A stretch of 64,000 nt of DNA from assembly GCF_038446665.1 (NCBI RefSeq), contig NZ_CP151802.1:744001-808000 (forward strand), written 5' to 3'. The notes under the pieces are model-generated. The model saw only the letters and a list, made by a program, of their open reading frames with translations. It had not been told where the DNA came from and ran no database searches. The position numbers and the translations under genes are program-made. Positions 47,840 through 56,169 of this stretch are shown here, piece after piece. Numbering within the stretch: the first letter of the stretch is position 1; each line of letters begins with the position of its first letter. The DNA is from Lysobacter sp. FW306-1B-D06B (GTDB lineage Bacteria; Pseudomonadota; Gammaproteobacteria; Xanthomonadales; Xanthomonadaceae).

Positions 47840-48942
47840 GCGGGCAGGCTCGCGTCGATGCGCAACGCACCGTGTTCGGAGCGGCTCAGCGCCAGCTCGC
47901 CGCCGGCGGCCGTCACGCGTTCGCGCATCCCCGACAGCCCGTTGCCCTCGCGGATCGCGCCGCGCAGCTGGCCGTTGTCTTCCACGCGGATGCGCAGGCG
48001 TCCATCGCCCGCACCGATGGACACGTCCACCACGTCGGCATCGCCGTGGCGCGCGCTGTTGGTCAGCGCTTCCTGCACCAGGCGCAGGACGGCCTCGGCG
48101 GTGGCCGGATCGGTGACGCGCACTGCATCGTCGATGCGCAGGCGCAACGACGGTCTCGGCATCGGCGCAGCGAGTGCGCGCAGTGCCGTGCCCAGGTCCA
48201 GGCCCTGGTCGTGGCGCATCGCCTGGACGATGCCGCGGATGTCGCTGAGCAACTCACTGGAGAGCTGTTGCGCCAGCGCGATCTCCTGCCGTCCGGCGAA
48301 CGCCGGATCGGCGGCCAGCGCGCGCAGGTTGAGGGTCATCGCGGTGAGCTTGTGGCCAGCGACATCGTGCAGTTCGCGCGCCACGCGCAGGCGTTCGTTG
48401 TCGCGGGCGCTGTCGGCGAGGAGGGCGCGCGTGGCGAGCAGGTCGGCGTTGACCAGGGCCAGGCGGTCGCGCGCCAACTCGGCACTGCGCGCGTAGTGCG
48501 TGGTCAATGCGGCGAACGACTGGAAGCCGATATACAACGACAGCTGCAACAGCGGCGCGGCATGGCCGCCCCTCTCCAGCGCGAAGTACAGGCCCGCGTT
48601 GAGCGCGAGCGCCAACGCGACCACCACGCGCGGCCGATACTCCATCGCCAACTCGGCGATCAGCACCACCAGCAGCACCGGCGCGATGCCCAGGCGCGGC
48701 GCCAGCGCGATCAGCGTGTAGGCGATCGCCGCCTGCAACGCGTACAGGAGCGCGCGCGCCACCGGCCGACGCGGCAGCCAGTCCAGCGCGAGGATGCTCA
48801 GCATGGTGAGGCCGAGCAGCACCCACGCCAGCGTCATCCGCGCGCCCTGGAGTTCGTACTGCATGCCATAGCCCACCGCCAGCAGCGTGGCGGCGGCGGC
48901 GAAATTGAGCGGTTGCAGGGCCTGGCGGGCGCGTTCGTTCAT
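47836..48942 (-). CDS. Membrane sensor histidine kinase (HisKA_3, NarX/DesK-like)
   Basis: From the ATG at 48942 the 368-residue kinase has about five membrane segments in its first 150 residues with no large extracytoplasmic loop, as in DesK-type sensors of membrane state. The phospho-acceptor is H192 in ARELHDVAGHKLTAM. The ATPase motifs are VQEALTNSARHGDA, VEDNGQL and GNGLSGMRERV. It forms an operon with the NarL-type regulator. The upstream open frame (to 49077) lacks a signal and is probably not translated. Confidence 0.9.
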   Translation of the reverse strand: MNERARQALQPLNFAAAATLLAVGYGMQYELQGARMTLAWVLLGLTMLSILALDWLPRRPVARALLYALQAAIAYTLIALAPRLGIAPVLLVVLIAELAMEYRPRVVVALALALNAGLYFALERGGHAAPLLQLSLYIGFQSFAALTTHYARSAELARDRLALVNADLLATRALLADSARDNERLRVARELHDVAGHKLTAMTLNLRALAADPAFAGRQEIALAQQLSSELLSDIRGIVQAMRHDQGLDLGTALRALAAPMPRPSLRLRIDDAVRVTDPATAEAVLRLVQEALTNSARHGDADVVDVSIGAGDGRLRIRVEDNGQLRGAIREGNGLSGMRERVTAAGGELALSRSEHGALRIDASLPA

Positions 48943-49103
48943 GCCGCCATGCTGCGGCCGCTGCTGCGCCACCGCAATGCCGCCGATGCAGGAAGTGACT
49001 TCCGGCAGGTCGGCGGGATGACGGCGGGCACTGCGATGCGTCGCGGCCGGCGCGCATCGTGTCGTCAACGTCCGCACAGGACGCAGCGACAGGAATCGCC
49101 GTC

Positions 49104-49822
49104 ATGACCGCGTACAAGCTGCTGGTTGCCGTGCATGTGCTGGTGGGCGTCATCGCCCTGATCACCTTCTGGACCGCCGGCCTGCTGCGCAAGGGCACGC
49201 CGGCGCACCGCGGCGCGGGCCGTGTCTATCTGCTGGCCATGGTCGGCATCATCCTGACCGCCGCGCCGATGGCGATTGCGCGCTGGATGGACGGGCACGT
49301 CGTCGTCACCTCCGCGTTCCTTGGGTATCTGGTCGTCATCACTTCGACCGGCGTGTGGGTGTCGTGGCGCGCGATACGCGACAAGGCGTCCGCGGCGCGC
49401 TTTATGGGGCCGGTCTATGTCTCGCTCGCCGTGTTGTCGCTGCTGTCCGGCGCGGGCGTGCTCGTGCTGGGCCTGAAGGTGGGCGCGGCATTGCTGATCG
49501 GTTTCTCGGCGGTAGGCCTGTTCACCGGCGCGGACATGCTGCGCCGCCGGCTGCGCCACGCCACGCTCGGCACGACGCCGCGCTGGTGGATGAGCGAGCA
49601 CTACACCGCGATGATCGGCAACGCATCGCCACGCACATCGCCTTCCTCGGCATCGGCCTGCCGCGCCTGCTGCCGTCGGTGAACGGCACCGCGCTCCACT
49701 ACGCCGCGTGGTTCGGTCCGCTGGCGCTGGCGATCGTCGCCAAGGTGCTGCTCGACCGCCGCTGGAAGCCGCGTGCCACCCGCGCGCCGGGGCCGGCAAC
49801 GGCGCGCGCGCAGGGCGCGTGA
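49104..49822 (+). pseudogene. Multi-pass membrane protein gene split by a one-base frameshift
   Basis: From the ATG at 49104 the frame encodes membrane segments (KLLVAVHVLVGVIALITFW; VYVSLAVLSLLSGAGVLVLG) and then WWMSEHYTAMIGN. After that it turns into Ser/Arg-rich, low-complexity sequence and stops at 49682. The next frame resumes with IATHIAFLGIGLPRLLPS and a last membrane segment, ending at 49822. Inserting one G at about 49623 (AAC GGC ATC) would join them. The joined product of about 239 residues has seven or so membrane segments, perhaps a DUF2306-like protein; that family name is tentative. It could be a sequencing error. Confidence 0.65.
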
Positions 49823-49955
49823 AGGACAGATTCCGATCGGTTATGAAGCACTGACGAAGCGTTGCGTGAAACACGCGGCCGCATAACCCACCGTTTACTT
49901 CCGCCGTCCGGCGATCGCCTACCAATAGGCGCACGACGACCCCGGGAGAAACGAC

Positions 49956-51368
49956 ATGCGGATCAGCATCATCGGCGCGGGCTTCAGCGGATGCGCGCTG
50001 GCCACCGAACTGGCCCGCGCCGCACCCGCCGGCGTGGACATCCAGTTGGTCGGGGTGTCCGACAGCTTCGGCCGAGGCGTGGCCTACGGCGAGGCGCGAC
50101 CGGAGCATCTGCTCAACGTGCGCGCACGCGATCTGGGTGCGACGGCGGATCATCCCGGCGAGTTCGCCGACTGGCTCAATCTGACCGAGCGTGCACGCAC
50201 CAGCTTCCTGCCGCGCCTGGTCTATGGCGAGTACCTGCATTCGCGCCTGCAGGCGGCGGCGCAGCTGTCGCTGGCCGGCTTCAATCGAATCCCGCAGGAA
50301 GCCATCGCGATCGATCGCGCAGGCAGCGCGTTCCGCGTGCATCTGGCGGACGGTTCGGATTTCCTCAGCGATCGCGTCGTGCTCACCGTCGGCGCGCTGC
50401 CGCCGCAGCCGCTGGCGGGCATCGGGCCGCGCCTGGCGGTGCATCCCAGCTACGTCGCCTGGCCGTGGCAGAACGGGCTGGACGGCATTGGCGCGATCGA
50501 CCACATCGCGCCCAACCAGCGCGTGCTCATCATCGGCACGGGACTGACGATGGCCGACGTGGTCGCCACGCTGCACCGGCGCGGCCATCGCGGGCCGATC
50601 ACCGCGCTGTCGCGTCATGGTCTTCTGCCGCAGTCGCACACGGACGAACCGGCGGCGCCGATCGCATTGCCGCCCACCGTGCTGCACGCGATCAACACGC
50701 ACGATCTGCCGGAACTGGTGCGCGCCCTGCGCGCGCTGACGCCGATCGTCCCCGACTGGCGCAGCCTGATCGATGCATTGCGTCCGTACCTGCAGGGCTT
50801 CTGGCGCGGCCTGGCCACGCCGGAGCGTGCGCGTTTCCTGCGTCACCTGCGCTCGCATTGGGAGGTGTTGCGTCACCGCCTTGCACCAACGCTCGCGCAC
50901 GAGCTGGAGGAGCTGCGCACGCGCGGTCGCCTGCGCGTGCGCGCGGGCCGGCTGTTGCGTGCGCGGCGTACCAGCGACGCGGTCGAAGTGCTGATCCGCG
51001 AGCGCGGCTTCTCGCACGCCAGCCGCGAAGAGTTCGATGTGGTGATCCGCGCCACCGGCTTCGACACCGATGTAGACCGCACGAGTCATCCGTTGATCGC
51101 GCAGCTTCGCGACTCCGGGCTGATCACCGCCGATCCGCTGGGGCTGGGCATCGAAGCCTCACCGCGCTTCGAAGCATTGGACGGGAGTGGGCTGCCCGTG
51201 CGCGGGCTCTATGCGCTCGGCCCGCTGCTGCGAGCGCAGTTGTGGGAAATCACGGCCGTGCCGGAGCTGCGCGTGGCCGCGCGCGCGCTGGCCAAACAGC
51301 TGCTGCAACAGGAGCGTCGTGCGAGCGTGGAGATCCAGCGTGGGATGGAGGCGCTGGCGCGGCCGTGA
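49956..51368 (+). CDS. FAD/NAD(P)-binding protein (COG4529 type)
   Basis: The 470-residue protein begins with a dinucleotide loop GAGFSGCALATEL (7-19) and FGRGVAYGEARPEHLLNVRA, a signature of the COG4529 / NAD_binding_9 group. A second Rossmann motif GTGLTMADVVATLHRRGH lies near 193-210. The C-terminal end keeps the VIRATGFDTDV motif. Proteins of this group are flavoproteins whose substrates are mostly unknown. The gene stands between the frameshifted membrane gene and a repeat cluster with no clear operon partners. Confidence 0.85.
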   Translation: MRISIIGAGFSGCALATELARAAPAGVDIQLVGVSDSFGRGVAYGEARPEHLLNVRARDLGATADHPGEFADWLNLTERARTSFLPRLVYGEYLHSRLQAAAQLSLAGFNRIPQEAIAIDRAGSAFRVHLADGSDFLSDRVVLTVGALPPQPLAGIGPRLAVHPSYVAWPWQNGLDGIGAIDHIAPNQRVLIIGTGLTMADVVATLHRRGHRGPITALSRHGLLPQSHTDEPAAPIALPPTVLHAINTHDLPELVRALRALTPIVPDWRSLIDALRPYLQGFWRGLATPERARFLRHLRSHWEVLRHRLAPTLAHELEELRTRGRLRVRAGRLLRARRTSDAVEVLIRERGFSHASREEFDVVIRATGFDTDVDRTSHPLIAQLRDSGLITADPLGLGIEASPRFEALDGSGLPVRGLYALGPLLRAQLWEITAVPELRVAARALAKQLLQQERRASVEIQRGMEALARP

Positions 51369-51422
51369 GGTGCCATCGTTCGCTGGGACGACCTTTGAGA
51401 GATGCGCTGGAGTGCCCATGCT

Positions 51423-51550
51423 GTCATTCCCGCGAAGGCGGGGCTTTTGGGCTGCCGAACGGCCGCACCATCCACGGCGAACTACCTCAAGCTTTCCGTC
51501 GAGCGTGGTTCGCCTGGAAGTTGGATCCCCGCCTTCGCGGGGATGACGGC
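51423..51550. repeat. REP-like repeat inverted pair
   Basis: Units at 51423-51452 (GTCATTCCCGCGAAGGCGGG, then GCTTTTGGGC) and 51521-51550 (GGATCCCCGCCTTCGCGGGG, then ATGACGGC) face each other across 68 bases. They lie between the convergent ends of the FAD gene and phhA, and may form a long stem in the RNA. No gene is seen in this gap. Confidence 0.8.
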
Positions 51551-51576
51551 TTCGACCCTACGGAACGCCAGCGCCC

Positions 51577-52470
51577 TCAGACATCCCCATCCGTCGCCCA
51601 GCCCTCGCCCGTGCCGCGGTTGAACACGGTGTCGGTGGCGAGCACGGTGCCGGCGGGGATGGATTCCTGCTGCCCCAGTCGCTCGTAGATCGGCGTGAAG
51701 TCCGGTCGCGTCGCGTCCATCAACTGCTCGTAGGTGTCGATGACGAAGTAGGTCTTCTGGAAGGTGTCGATGCGGTAACGCGTGCGCATGATGCGCTCCA
51801 GGTCGAACCCGATGCGGTTCGGCGCGGCGCTCTCCAGGCAGTGGATGGATTCGCCCTTCGACGACACGATGCCGCTGCCGTAGATGCGCAGGCCGTCGTC
51901 CTGTTTGATCAGGCCGAACTCGACCGTGTACCAGTACAGGCGCGTCAGATTGACCAGTGCTTCCGGGCCGATGCCGTGTGCCTTCACGCCGCCGCGGCCG
52001 TAGGCCTGCATGTAGTCGGCGAAGACGGGATTCATCAGCAGCGGCACGTGGCCGAACAGGTCGTGGAACAGGTCCGGCTCGGCCAGGTAATCCAGCTGCT
52101 CGGGCTTGCGGATCCACCACGTCACCGGGAAACGGCGGTTGGCGAGATGATCGAAGAACGTGAGCTCCGGCAGCAGGCCCTCGACGCCGACCAGCTCCCA
52201 GCCCGTTGCCTTGCGCAGCAGGCGGTTGAGGTCTTCGTACTTGGGGATGCGGTCGGGCGTCATGCCCATCGCTTCCTGGGTGCGCAGGAATTCGTCGCTG
52301 GCGCGGCCCACCAGGATCTCGCGCTGGCGCTTGAACAGCGTGCTCCACACCTCGTGATCGGTGGCGCTGTAAGAGGACCACGGCTGCTCGACGACCGCCG
52401 TCGTGTACACCGGAACGTAGCCCTTGTCGGTGAGCTGGTGTTCCACGCGCGAGGGGGTTCCGAGGTTCAT
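51577..52470 (-). CDS. phhA: Phenylalanine 4-monooxygenase
   Basis: This iron and pterin-dependent enzyme converts phenylalanine to tyrosine. The 297-residue protein has the aromatic hydroxylase domain with ligand His pair in DLFHDLFGHVPLL and ligand Glu in YWYTVEFGLI, and the segment TWWIRKPEQLDYLAEPD just before them. The start at 52470 (NLGTPSRVEHQLTDKGY) is of the expected length. An Lrp-type regulator gene is divergent, 122 bases away, as in many proteobacteria where such regulators control aromatic amino acid catabolism. Confidence 0.96.
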   Translation of the reverse strand: MNLGTPSRVEHQLTDKGYVPVYTTAVVEQPWSSYSATDHEVWSTLFKRQREILVGRASDEFLRTQEAMGMTPDRIPKYEDLNRLLRKATGWELVGVEGLLPELTFFDHLANRRFPVTWWIRKPEQLDYLAEPDLFHDLFGHVPLLMNPVFADYMQAYGRGGVKAHGIGPEALVNLTRLYWYTVEFGLIKQDDGLRIYGSGIVSSKGESIHCLESAAPNRIGFDLERIMRTRYRIDTFQKTYFVIDTYEQLMDATRPDFTPIYERLGQQESIPAGTVLATDTVFNRGTGEGWATDGDV

Positions 52471-52483
52471 GCGGCGCTCCTGT

Positions 52484-52496
52484 GTCGAAATTCGAC
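52484..52496. promoter_or_regulatory. Small palindrome in the phhA-lrp promoter region
   Basis: GTCGAA-A-TTCGAC at 52484-52496 is a perfect 13-base inverted repeat with a one-base centre, 14 bases upstream of the phhA start. It overlaps the ribosome-site region, so it would suit an operator rather than a promoter element. Its binder is unknown. Confidence 0.4.
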
Positions 52497-52561
52497 TTTA
52501 CCGGCCTCGCCGCGCAATGGGCTTGCGTTGTTGCGCGCATGATGGGCTTAGGCGCAAGATC

Positions 52562-52589
52562 ATTGCGTCGAATAACGAACTGACGCAAT
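52562..52589. promoter_or_regulatory. Probable Lrp-type operator before the lrp gene
   Basis: ATTGCGTC (52562-52569) and GACGCAAT (52582-52589) are perfect 8-base inverted repeats with a 12-base spacer. They end three bases before the ATG of the divergent Lrp-family gene. Further TTGCG and CGCAA words lie between them and phhA. Such imperfect dyads are typical of Lrp/AsnC binding and suggest autoregulation with shared control of phhA. Confidence 0.6.
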
Positions 52590-52592
52590 CCG

Positions 52593-53069
52593 ATGCCCGC
52601 CGTCGACCTCGATCGCACCGACCTGCTCGTCCTCGCCGAACTCCAGCGCCAGGGCCGCCTGACCAACGCCGAACTGGCCGAACGCGTGCACCTGTCCGCC
52701 TCCGCCTGCTTGCGACGAGTGCAGCGGCTGGAGCGGGAGGGGGTGATCTCGGGCTATCGGGCCGAAGTGGATCCCGAGCGCCTGGGCCTCGGGCTCCAGG
52801 CCTTCGTCCGCGTGCAGCTTTCACGGCACGATGCCGACGCGATCGCCGCTTTTCGCGACTTCGTGAACCAGTGGGACGAGGTCGTCGCCTGCCATGCCCT
52901 GACCGGCGACATGGACTACCTGCTGCAGATCGTCGTGCAGGACCTGGAGCATTTTTCGCGGTTCCTGCTCGACCGCCTGCTCAACCAGGCCGGCGTGGCG
53001 GACGTGAATTCCAGTTTTGTGCTGAGGACCGTGAAGGCCCTGAGCGGCGTGCCGTTGCCCGCGCGCTGA
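52593..53069 (+). CDS. Lrp/AsnC family transcriptional regulator
   Basis: The 158-residue protein has an N-terminal helix-turn-helix (RTDLLVLAELQRQGRLTNAE, then LAERVHLSASACLRRV) and a C-terminal RAM ligand-binding domain with GYRAEVDPERLGLGLQAFVRV split over the first strands and GDMDYLLQIVVQDL. It is divergent from phhA and the intergenic dyad suggests it controls both. The probable ligands are amino acids such as phenylalanine or tyrosine (inference from context). Confidence 0.92.
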   Translation: MPAVDLDRTDLLVLAELQRQGRLTNAELAERVHLSASACLRRVQRLEREGVISGYRAEVDPERLGLGLQAFVRVQLSRHDADAIAAFRDFVNQWDEVVACHALTGDMDYLLQIVVQDLEHFSRFLLDRLLNQAGVADVNSSFVLRTVKALSGVPLPAR

Positions 53070-53074
53070 GGCGA

Positions 53075-53737
53075 TCAGGTCGGGTTTAGGCCGTTTTCTG
53101 TCGCCAACGTCCGGGATCCGGCGATGATCATGCGAACCATCAAGGTGAGCTGACGGACCAGCTCCGGGTCCTTCTCGCGCGGCAGGTCCATGGCCGTGGC
53201 GCCCATGGCGAAGACCAGGCGGGTGATCGCCTTGGCCACCAGCGCCGGCTCGCGCAGGACCACGCCCTGCGCGGCGTTGATCTGGATGAGGCTGATGCGC
53301 AGCTCCTCTTCGAAGAAGCTGAGCTGCCGGTCCACGGCGTGCTTGAAGGAGTCCGAGCCGGCGGTGCCTTCGCGCAGCAGCACGTGCAGCAGCTGGTCGT
53401 CGGCGCGTAGCTGCTCCACGAACGCCTCGACCGCGCCGCGCACCGCGCTGCGGTCCCTGGCCGCGCGCAGGCGGGCCGCGTCGATGATCTTTTGCAGCGA
53501 CAGGCCGGCCAGGTCGATCAAGGCCACGGCCAGCTCGTCCATGTCCCGGAACTGCCGGTAGAAGCTGTTCGGCGCGATCCCGGCTTCGCGTGCGACCTCG
53601 CGCAGGCTCAGCGTGGACACGCTGCGGTGCGGGCCGATCAGCTTCAGCGCCGCGGCCAGCAGGTCCTCGCGCGAGATCGCGCCCTTTCGGGCTGCCGCGT
53701 GCTCGGATTCAGCGTGGAACTGGGTCTGTGGGCTCAC
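53075..53737 (-). CDS. desT: TetR-family repressor, DesT/FabR-like
   Basis: The regulator (about 220 residues) has an N-terminal TetR helix-turn-helix (ISREDLLAAALKLIG ... SLREVAREAGIAPNSFYRQF) and a C-terminal ligand domain with RLVFAMGATAMDLPREKDPEL. It matches FabR/DesT regulators that sense the unsaturated-to-saturated acyl-CoA ratio. The locus desT / desC-desB is arranged as in Pseudomonas. The start is uncertain: a GTG at 53737 is chosen, with another GTG at 53749 and a TTG at 53785 in frame; no strong ribosome site marks any of them. Confidence 0.85.
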   Translation of the reverse strand: MSPQTQFHAESEHAAARKGAISREDLLAAALKLIGPHRSVSTLSLREVAREAGIAPNSFYRQFRDMDELAVALIDLAGLSLQKIIDAARLRAARDRSAVRGAVEAFVEQLRADDQLLHVLLREGTAGSDSFKHAVDRQLSFFEEELRISLIQINAAQGVVLREPALVAKAITRLVFAMGATAMDLPREKDPELVRQLTLMVRMIIAGSRTLATENGLNPT

Positions 53738-53785
53738 GAGGGCGTGCACGGCGGCGGATGACTGAACATCATATCGGGGACTCAA

Positions 53786-53823
53786 TATACAGTCGTATAG
53801 ACATCTGTGCGCTTGTCTGTATA
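53786..53823. promoter_or_regulatory. Palindromic operator between desT and desC
   Basis: TATACAG (53786-53792) and CTGTATA (53817-53823) form outer inverted arms, and TATAGACA (53796-53803) with TGTCTGTA (53815-53822) forms an overlapping second dyad. The whole 38-base element ends 10 bases before the desC ATG. It is AT-rich for this genome. Its position fits binding by the TetR-type repressor and control of both directions. Confidence 0.65.
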
Positions 53824-53832
53824 GTGCCAGTC

Positions 53833-54930
53833 ATGAGTGCCGTCGTCCGTCCCCCGAAGCGTCCGCGTGGTCTGCGGCGCCTACTGAATGCTTGTGTCGC
53901 CCCGAGCGTGTTCGATTTCTGGGCGTCCCGCCTGGATCGCACCTGGACCTGGGACCGCCCGCTGGCCCGCATCGTCGAGCGTCGCGTCGAATCGCGCGAT
54001 GCCGTCACCCTCGTGCTCAAGCCCAACCGTCACTGGCGCGGCTTCCACGCGGGCCAGCATCTGAACATCAGCGTCGAGATCGACGGCGTCGCGGTCACGC
54101 GCAGCTACAGCCTCAGCGACGCACCGCGCGATGACGGCCGCCTCGCCATCACCGTCAAGCGGATCGAAGGCGGCAAGCTCAGCGTCCATCTGTTCGAACG
54201 CGCCGGCGTCGGCGACGTCCTGCGCGTCGGGCCGGCGTTCGGCGAGATGACCTGGCCTCAGGCGAACGAGGCCGGCTGGCTGTTCCTCGCCGCAGGCAGC
54301 GGCATCACGCCGCTGATGTCGCTGGTGCGCGAACACGCCCGGCGCGGTATGCCCGCGCCACTGACGCTGCTGTACTGGGCGCGCACGCGCGATGAACTGT
54401 GCTTCGCAGACGAACTGCTGGCGCTGGCCGATGCGCACCCGGACTTCGCAGTCCACTGCATCCTCACGCGCGAATCCGACACCGACGGTGCACCGACCGG
54501 TCGCCTCGACGTCGCGCAGCTCGCCTCGCTCGTGCCCGACGGGGAGCAGCGCCACGTCTACGCCTGTGGTCCGCGCGGCTTCGTCGAGACCGCGCGCGCG
54601 GTGACCGGAACGCAGGCGCGCAGCTTCCATGCCGAGGCGTTCACGCCGCCGCAGGTCTCGCTCGAAGACACCGGCGAAGCGCTCATCACACTGAAACGCA
54701 GCGGCCGCACACTCACCGTGCCGCGCGGACAGCCGCTGCTGACGGCGCTGGAGGCACAGGGCCTCAAGCCCGCCTCGGGCTGCCGCATGGGCATTTGCAA
54801 CACCTGCGCCTGCGGCAAGTCCGCCGGCGTCACGCGCGACCTCAACACCGGCAAGGTCGGCACCGAACCCGTTTCGGCGCTGCGCCTGTGCATCAACGCC
54901 GCCGCCGGCGATCTCGAACTCGATCTGTGA
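53833..54930 (+). CDS. desC: Ferredoxin reductase for fatty acid desaturase (DesC-like)
   Basis: This 365-residue electron-transfer protein has an FAD domain with RSYSLSDAP near 96, an NAD(P)-binding loop (FLAAGSGITPLMSLVREH), and a C-terminal [2Fe-2S] ferredoxin domain with C-x4-C-x2-C (SGCRMGICNTCACG) and a distal Cys (LRLCINAA). The ATG at 53833 is the first good start after the operator. In Pseudomonas aeruginosa the DesC reductase supplies electrons to DesB. The desaturase gene begins 10 bases after its stop. Confidence 0.9.
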   Translation: MSAVVRPPKRPRGLRRLLNACVAPSVFDFWASRLDRTWTWDRPLARIVERRVESRDAVTLVLKPNRHWRGFHAGQHLNISVEIDGVAVTRSYSLSDAPRDDGRLAITVKRIEGGKLSVHLFERAGVGDVLRVGPAFGEMTWPQANEAGWLFLAAGSGITPLMSLVREHARRGMPAPLTLLYWARTRDELCFADELLALADAHPDFAVHCILTRESDTDGAPTGRLDVAQLASLVPDGEQRHVYACGPRGFVETARAVTGTQARSFHAEAFTPPQVSLEDTGEALITLKRSGRTLTVPRGQPLLTALEAQGLKPASGCRMGICNTCACGKSAGVTRDLNTGKVGTEPVSALRLCINAAAGDLELDL

Positions 54931-54940
54931 GCCCCCCGAC

Positions 54941-56071
54941 ATGACGTCCCGCAACCGCGCCCTCAGCCCTGCCGAACTCGACCGCTTCGGCGAAGAGCTC
55001 GACGCCCTGCGTGCCCGCACCGTCGCCACGCTCGGCCAGCGCGACGCCAACTACATCCGGCGCATCGTCGCCTGGGTGCGCTGGAGCGAAGTCGCCGGTC
55101 GCGGCCTGCTCTACGTCGGCGCATTCTCGCTGCTGTTCGCACCCGCGCTGCTGTGGCCGCTGTGCGTGCTGGGCGCGGTGGTACTGGGCCTGTCGAAGAT
55201 CCTCGAGAACATGGAGCTGGGCCACAACGTCATCCACGGCCAGTACGACTGGATGCGCGACCCGCACCTGGACGGCCGCAGCTACGAGTGGGACATCGTC
55301 GGCACCGCCGAGAACTGGCGCTACACGCACAACTACCGCCACCACACCTACACCAACGTGCGCGGCCTGGATGACGACATCGGCTACGGCCTGCTGCGCA
55401 TCTTCCCGGAACAGCGCTGGCGCCCGTACTACCTGGCGCAGCCGGTGATCGCGGTGGTGTTCGCGGTGCTGTTCGAGTGGGGCGTGGCGATCCAGAACCT
55501 CAAGCTCGGCCGCTGGATCGCCGGCAAGATCACGCACCGCCAGATGTGGCGCAAGTTCGTGCCGGTCGGCCGCAAGATGGGGCGGCAGCTCGTGAAGGAC
55601 TACGTCGTGTTCCCCGCGCTGGCCGGCCCGTTCTTCCTGCCGGTGCTGCTGGGCAATGTCGTGGCCAACGTGATCCGCAACCTGTGGACCTACACGATCA
55701 TCTTCTGCGGCCACTTCACCACGGACGCCGAGACGTTCCCGAAGGAATGCATCCGCAACGAATCGCGCGGCCACTGGTACCTGCGCCAGCTGCGCGGCTC
55801 GTCGAACATCTCCGGCGGTCGCCTGATCGATGTGCTCTCGGGCAACCTGAGCCACCAGATCGAGCACCATTTCTACCCGGACGTGCCGGCCAACCGTTAC
55901 GCCGAAGTGGCGCCGACGGTGCGCGAGATCTGCGCGCGCTACGGCCAGCACTACAACACCGGTTCGTTGCCGAAGCAGTTCGGCCAGGTGATCTGGCGGA
56001 TCGTGCGCCACGCGTTCCCGAGCCGGCCGCGCAAGGCGGCGCCGCTGGTGTTGAATACCGACGCGGCCTGA
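54941..56071 (+). CDS. desB: Membrane acyl-CoA desaturase (DesB-like)
   Basis: This 376-residue di-iron membrane enzyme inserts a double bond into acyl chains, adjusting membrane fluidity. The three histidine boxes are HNVIH (in MELGHNVIHGQYDW), HNYRHH and HQIEHHFYP, and hydrophobic segments lie near 55-78, 165-185 and 210-235. It follows desC by 10 bases and forms an operon with it under the palindromic operator next to desT. A GTAGCCCCGGG-type repeat follows the gene. Confidence 0.93.
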   Translation: MTSRNRALSPAELDRFGEELDALRARTVATLGQRDANYIRRIVAWVRWSEVAGRGLLYVGAFSLLFAPALLWPLCVLGAVVLGLSKILENMELGHNVIHGQYDWMRDPHLDGRSYEWDIVGTAENWRYTHNYRHHTYTNVRGLDDDIGYGLLRIFPEQRWRPYYLAQPVIAVVFAVLFEWGVAIQNLKLGRWIAGKITHRQMWRKFVPVGRKMGRQLVKDYVVFPALAGPFFLPVLLGNVVANVIRNLWTYTIIFCGHFTTDAETFPKECIRNESRGHWYLRQLRGSSNISGGRLIDVLSGNLSHQIEHHFYPDVPANRYAEVAPTVREICARYGQHYNTGSLPKQFGQVIWRIVRHAFPSRPRKAAPLVLNTDAA

Positions 56072-56078
56072 AGAGCCT

Positions 56079-56159
56079 GTAGCCCCGGGTAAGGCCGAAG
56101 GCCGCACCCGGGGACGCATCACACCTTCACCCCGGGTGCGCTTCGCTTACCCGGGCTAC
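56079..56159. repeat. GTAGCCCCGGG palindromic repeat
   Basis: GTAGCCCCGGGTAAG opens the element and CTTACCCGGGCTAC closes it, so the 81-base element is one large imperfect palindrome. Inner arms GGCCGCACCCGGGG and CCCCGGGTGCGCTTCG give further pairing. It fills the gap between the convergent desB and patatin genes and probably serves as a transcription end. The family is distinct from the CGAAGG repeats elsewhere in the window. Confidence 0.7.
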
Positions 56160-56169
56160 GAAAGCGCAC

